Source: Bacteroidota bacterium (GTDB lineage Bacteria; Bacteroidota; Bacteroidia; B-17B0; Aurantibacillaceae). From it: 64,000 bases of DNA. A program made the translations under genes and the position numbers. The stretch is from the NCBI GenBank assembly GCA_020403265.1, contig JADBXZ010000054.1, forward strand, positions 1-64,000, read 5' to 3'. Below are positions 61,379 through 64,000 of the stretch, piece by piece. Below the pieces are notes generated by a model. The model worked only from the letters and a program-made list of their open reading frames with translations, was not told where the DNA came from and made no database searches. How positions within the stretch are numbered: position 1 is the first letter of the stretch; each line of letters begins with the position of its first letter.

Positions 61379-64000
61379 TTATTTTTTATTTTCACCCTTA
61401 TCAAAATCAACAACAATAGGCGTTGAAATACATAAAGATGAGTAAGTACCAATAATACGACCAATTAACAATGCGAAAATAAAGCCGCGGATACTTTCTC
61501 CACCGAAAATGAAAATAACGAGTAAAACAAAGAATACTGTTAATGAAGTAAGAATGGTACGACTTAAAGTACTATTTAATGCGTAGTTAATTAATTTATT
61601 ACGTTCCTCACCAGCAACATCTAGTTTACTGTTAGACGCTAAACGCTCGCGGATACGGTCAAATACAACAACCGTTTCGGTCATTGTATAACCCATTACA
61701 GTTAAGATAGCGGCTATAAAATCCTGACCTATTTCTAATGAGAAAGGCAAAATTCCATCAAAAATAGTATAGAATGATAAAACTATTAACACGTCATGGA
61801 ATAAGGCTACAACTGATCCTAAACCATATTGCCACTTACGGAATCGAACAACAATGTATACAAACATCATTAAACATGAAAATAAAATAGCTCCATAAGC
61901 ACCATAAACGATGTCAGTTGCTATGGTAGGACCTACTTTTTGAGATTGCATAATTTCACCATTACCCGGCACAGCTGCAAGACTTGTTTTAATTGCAGCT
62001 TCAACTTCTTTGTCGGTATTTGGATTATTATCAGAAACTCTGAAAGTTGTTGTTACTTTAACTTGATTTTTTGAACCTAAAGTTTTTACCTCAGGTGATC
62101 CACCTAATGCATTAGATAAAGCTTTTTTAACGTCTTCAGTGTTCACATCTTTGTCAAAACGGATTTGATATGTACGACCACCTTTAAAATCAACACCAAG
62201 GTTTAAGCCTTTATTTTTCACATAAAATACGATACCTAAAACAATGATTAATGAAGATATAACATAATAAATTTTACGTTTTCCAACAAAATCAAATGCT
62301 AACTTTTTAAATGCATTTTTAGTCGCTGCTGTATCAAAAGGAATTTCTTTCTTTCTTTCCAACATCCATTCGAAAATAACACGTGTAATTAAGATTGCTG
62401 AGAATAAAGAAGTACAGATACCAATAAACAAAGTAGTAGCAAAACCTTGCACCGGACCACTACCAAAAACATAAAGGATAATTGCTAAGATGGCAAGCGT
62501 TACGTTAGAGTCAATAATTGAACTCATGGCGTGTTTGAAACCTTCTTTTATAGCAGCAGAAGTTGATTTACCTTCAGCTAATTCCTCACGCACACGTTCA
62601 AATATTAAGATATTAGCATCAACCGCTAAACCTATAGTTAACACAATACCTGCTATACCAGGTAAAGTTAACACTGCGCCTAACGACGTTAATATACCCA
62701 TAATGAAGAACATATTGGCTATTAATGCAACATTGGCTACTAAACCAGACTTGCTGTAATAAAAAGCCATGAAAACAAAAATTACCAATAAAGCAATAAC
62801 GAAACTCATTAAGCCTGATTCAATTGCTTCCTGACCAAGAGTAGGACCTACAACACTCTCCTCAACAATATGAGAAGGCGCAGGTAATTTACCGGCACTT
62901 AGAATTGCAACCAAAGCGTCTGCTTCAGCATCTGTAAAATTTCCGGAGATTTGAGATTGGCCACCTGAAATTTCAGCGTTAACGCGAGGTGCGCTAAACA
63001 CCATGTTATCCATTACTACTGCTACACATTTACCTCTGTTAGAACCAGTAATGTTTTTCCACTTTTGAGCAGCCTCATTATTCATGCTCATACCAATATT
63101 TGGAGAAGCACCACTTTGCTGATCGTACTCTTTTCTGGCACTGGTAATAATATCACCGCTCAAAGCAGGACGACCTTTGCTGTCAGCTTTAACGGCGTAT
63201 AATTCAAAGTAACCTCCAACAACATTGCCTTCGGCATCTTTACTTTCAATTTCTTTATTATTCCACATAAAACGTAAACGTGCAGGAAATACGTTTTTAG
63301 CAATAGCTATTTTTAATAGTTTATTTACTTTAGCTGTATCTGCTTTAGAAGTTGCTAAACCAACAATTGGTCCTTCGGCATATTGTTTTGGATTACCTTT
63401 TTCATCAACTGTAACGCGTCCTTTTAAAGGCACTAAAGGAAAAGCATTTTGGAATACTGAGAACAATGGAACACGTTTTTGAAAACCTTTAATCGCAGTA
63501 TCTTGCGGATTAACAGTACCGGTTGCTGCTACTTTTGTCGAATCCTTTTTAGCAGAATCTCCTACAGCCGGAGTTGCAGTAGCAACGGCTGTATTTGTGT
63601 TAGCAATTGTTGCATTTTTTACAGCAGCAGAATCACCCTTAACTAAGGTGTCAACCGGGGCAGGTTTTACGCCATTTAATTCATCGGCAATAACTGAATT
63701 TGCTTTATCAAGTAATGGTGCAATTTCACCATTTTCGTATGTCTCCCAAAATTCTAGGTTAGCTGTACCTTGTAATAACTCACGAACACGTTCTTTATCC
63801 TTCACACCGGGTAATTCAACCAAAATGCGGCCACTGGCCTCTAATTTTTGAATATTAGGTTGTGCAACACCAAAACGGTTTATACGTGAGCTGAAGGTTT
63901 TCTCGGCATTAGCTACTGCTTCATCTACACGTTCGCGAATGTAACGAATCACTTCTTCATTGCTTGAGTTAAAAGTAATTTTACTTTTATTTTCGATAGA
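61379..64000 (-). CDS. secDF: protein translocase fusion SecDF (5' end outside window)
   Basis: Open to the right edge, so the N-terminus is missing; 873 residues are visible. The P1 periplasmic domain with a low-complexity Ala/Thr insert (about 100-160 of the visible part) is followed by the SecD membrane core (ALLVIFVFMAFYY, GLAVDANILIFERVREEL) and then by SecF (GLNLGVDFKGGRTYQI, ILTVMGYTMTETVVVFDRIRERL). SecD and SecF are fused, as is usual in Bacteroidota. It uses proton motive force to complete Sec export, working with YajC (37016-37336). Confidence 0.95.
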   Translation of the reverse strand, partial: SIENKSKITFNSSNEEVIRYIRERVDEAVANAEKTFSSRINRFGVAQPNIQKLEASGRILVELPGVKDKERVRELLQGTANLEFWETYENGEIAPLLDKANSVIADELNGVKPAPVDTLVKGDSAAVKNATIANTNTAVATATPAVGDSAKKDSTKVAATGTVNPQDTAIKGFQKRVPLFSVFQNAFPLVPLKGRVTVDEKGNPKQYAEGPIVGLATSKADTAKVNKLLKIAIAKNVFPARLRFMWNNKEIESKDAEGNVVGGYFELYAVKADSKGRPALSGDIITSARKEYDQQSGASPNIGMSMNNEAAQKWKNITGSNRGKCVAVVMDNMVFSAPRVNAEISGGQSQISGNFTDAEADALVAILSAGKLPAPSHIVEESVVGPTLGQEAIESGLMSFVIALLVIFVFMAFYYSKSGLVANVALIANMFFIMGILTSLGAVLTLPGIAGIVLTIGLAVDANILIFERVREELAEGKSTSAAIKEGFKHAMSSIIDSNVTLAILAIILYVFGSGPVQGFATTLFIGICTSLFSAILITRVIFEWMLERKKEIPFDTAATKNAFKKLAFDFVGKRKIYYVISSLIIVLGIVFYVKNKGLNLGVDFKGGRTYQIRFDKDVNTEDVKKALSNALGGSPEVKTLGSKNQVKVTTTFRVSDNNPNTDKEVEAAIKTSLAAVPGNGEIMQSQKVGPTIATDIVYGAYGAILFSCLMMFVYIVVRFRKWQYGLGSVVALFHDVLIVLSFYTIFDGILPFSLEIGQDFIAAILTVMGYTMTETVVVFDRIRERLASNSKLDVAGEERNKLINYALNSTLSRTILTSLTVFFVLLVIFIFGGESIRGFIFALLIGRIIGTYSSLCISTPIVVDFDKGENKK

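Noticed and set aside
62490-62759. Open frame of 89 codons opposite secDF
   Set aside because: It runs antisense through a conserved transport core, has no family resemblance and is explained by the codon bias of the real gene. The same holds for other antisense frames, e.g. 7829-8029, 15479-15751 and 47082-47342.

Overview
The window comes from a Bacteroidota genome. It is AT-rich, has type IX secretion C-terminal sorting domains (ends of the genes at 11207-12763 and 27035-28642), a PorG/DUF6089-like outer-membrane protein, Bacteroidota-type -7 promoter elements (TAnnTTTG) and the family-typical fusions CcoNO and SecDF. I cannot place it below phylum with confidence. No phage genes, transposases, CRISPR arrays, rRNA or tRNA genes are visible.

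Layout. 1-10 kb is housekeeping: a processing protease, a lipoprotein with a ligand-less Rieske-like domain, UbiA, Maf, proline dehydrogenase, an M16 protease and DnaX. 10-13.5 kb holds a SRPBCC/GyrI protein, a T9SS cargo gene carrying dispersed-repeat DNA inside its sorting domain, and a Crp-type regulator whose 3' end is duplicated on the far side of the cargo gene. 13.5-32.2 kb is a sulfur/redox accessory region: porin, YeeE/YedE halves, universal stress protein, several rhodaneses (one frameshifted), two paralogous metallo-beta-lactamase/rhodanese (CstB-like) proteins, small cysteine-bearing membrane proteins, a TauE permease, plus an operon of DnaJ/CbpA, CbpM and a two-domain ArsA ATPase, an MFS transporter and a second Crp-type regulator. 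32.3-41 kb is mostly housekeeping (TPR-CHAT protein, CoaE, YbbR, YajC, NMO, thioesterase, HemJ). 41-43.6 kb is paaABCD. 43.7-57.5 kb is a microaerobic respiration block: HemN, SafE-like, FixH, CcoG, CcoP, CcoQ, CcoNO, CcoS, CcoI, then universal stress proteins, DoxX and a small membrane protein. 57.5-64 kb is acylphosphatase, enolase, a SpoIIE phosphatase, phosphatidylserine decarboxylase and SecDF, which runs off the right edge.

The most striking result is regulatory. Two sets of Crp/Fnr-like palindromes lie at a fixed distance from a TAnnTTTG-like -7 element: centre to centre 32-34 bp, most often exactly 33. Set A, GTnAC-N4-GTnAC, precedes six transcription units of the sulfur region (rhodanese-Usp-YeeE; 133-aa protein; T9SS kelch-like protein; DUF2892 protein; CstB-like operon; TauE). 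Set B, TGA(T/C)-N4-(A/G)TCA, precedes the cbb3 (ccoS), paaA, DoxX and 110-aa membrane-protein promoters, usually as two boxes 22-23 bp apart. This suggests one Crp-type regulator for persulfide/thiosulfate handling and an FNR-like one joining high-affinity oxidase, copper ATPase, stress proteins and oxygen-requiring phenylacetate degradation. The boxes are read directly from the sequence; the regulators' identities are inference.
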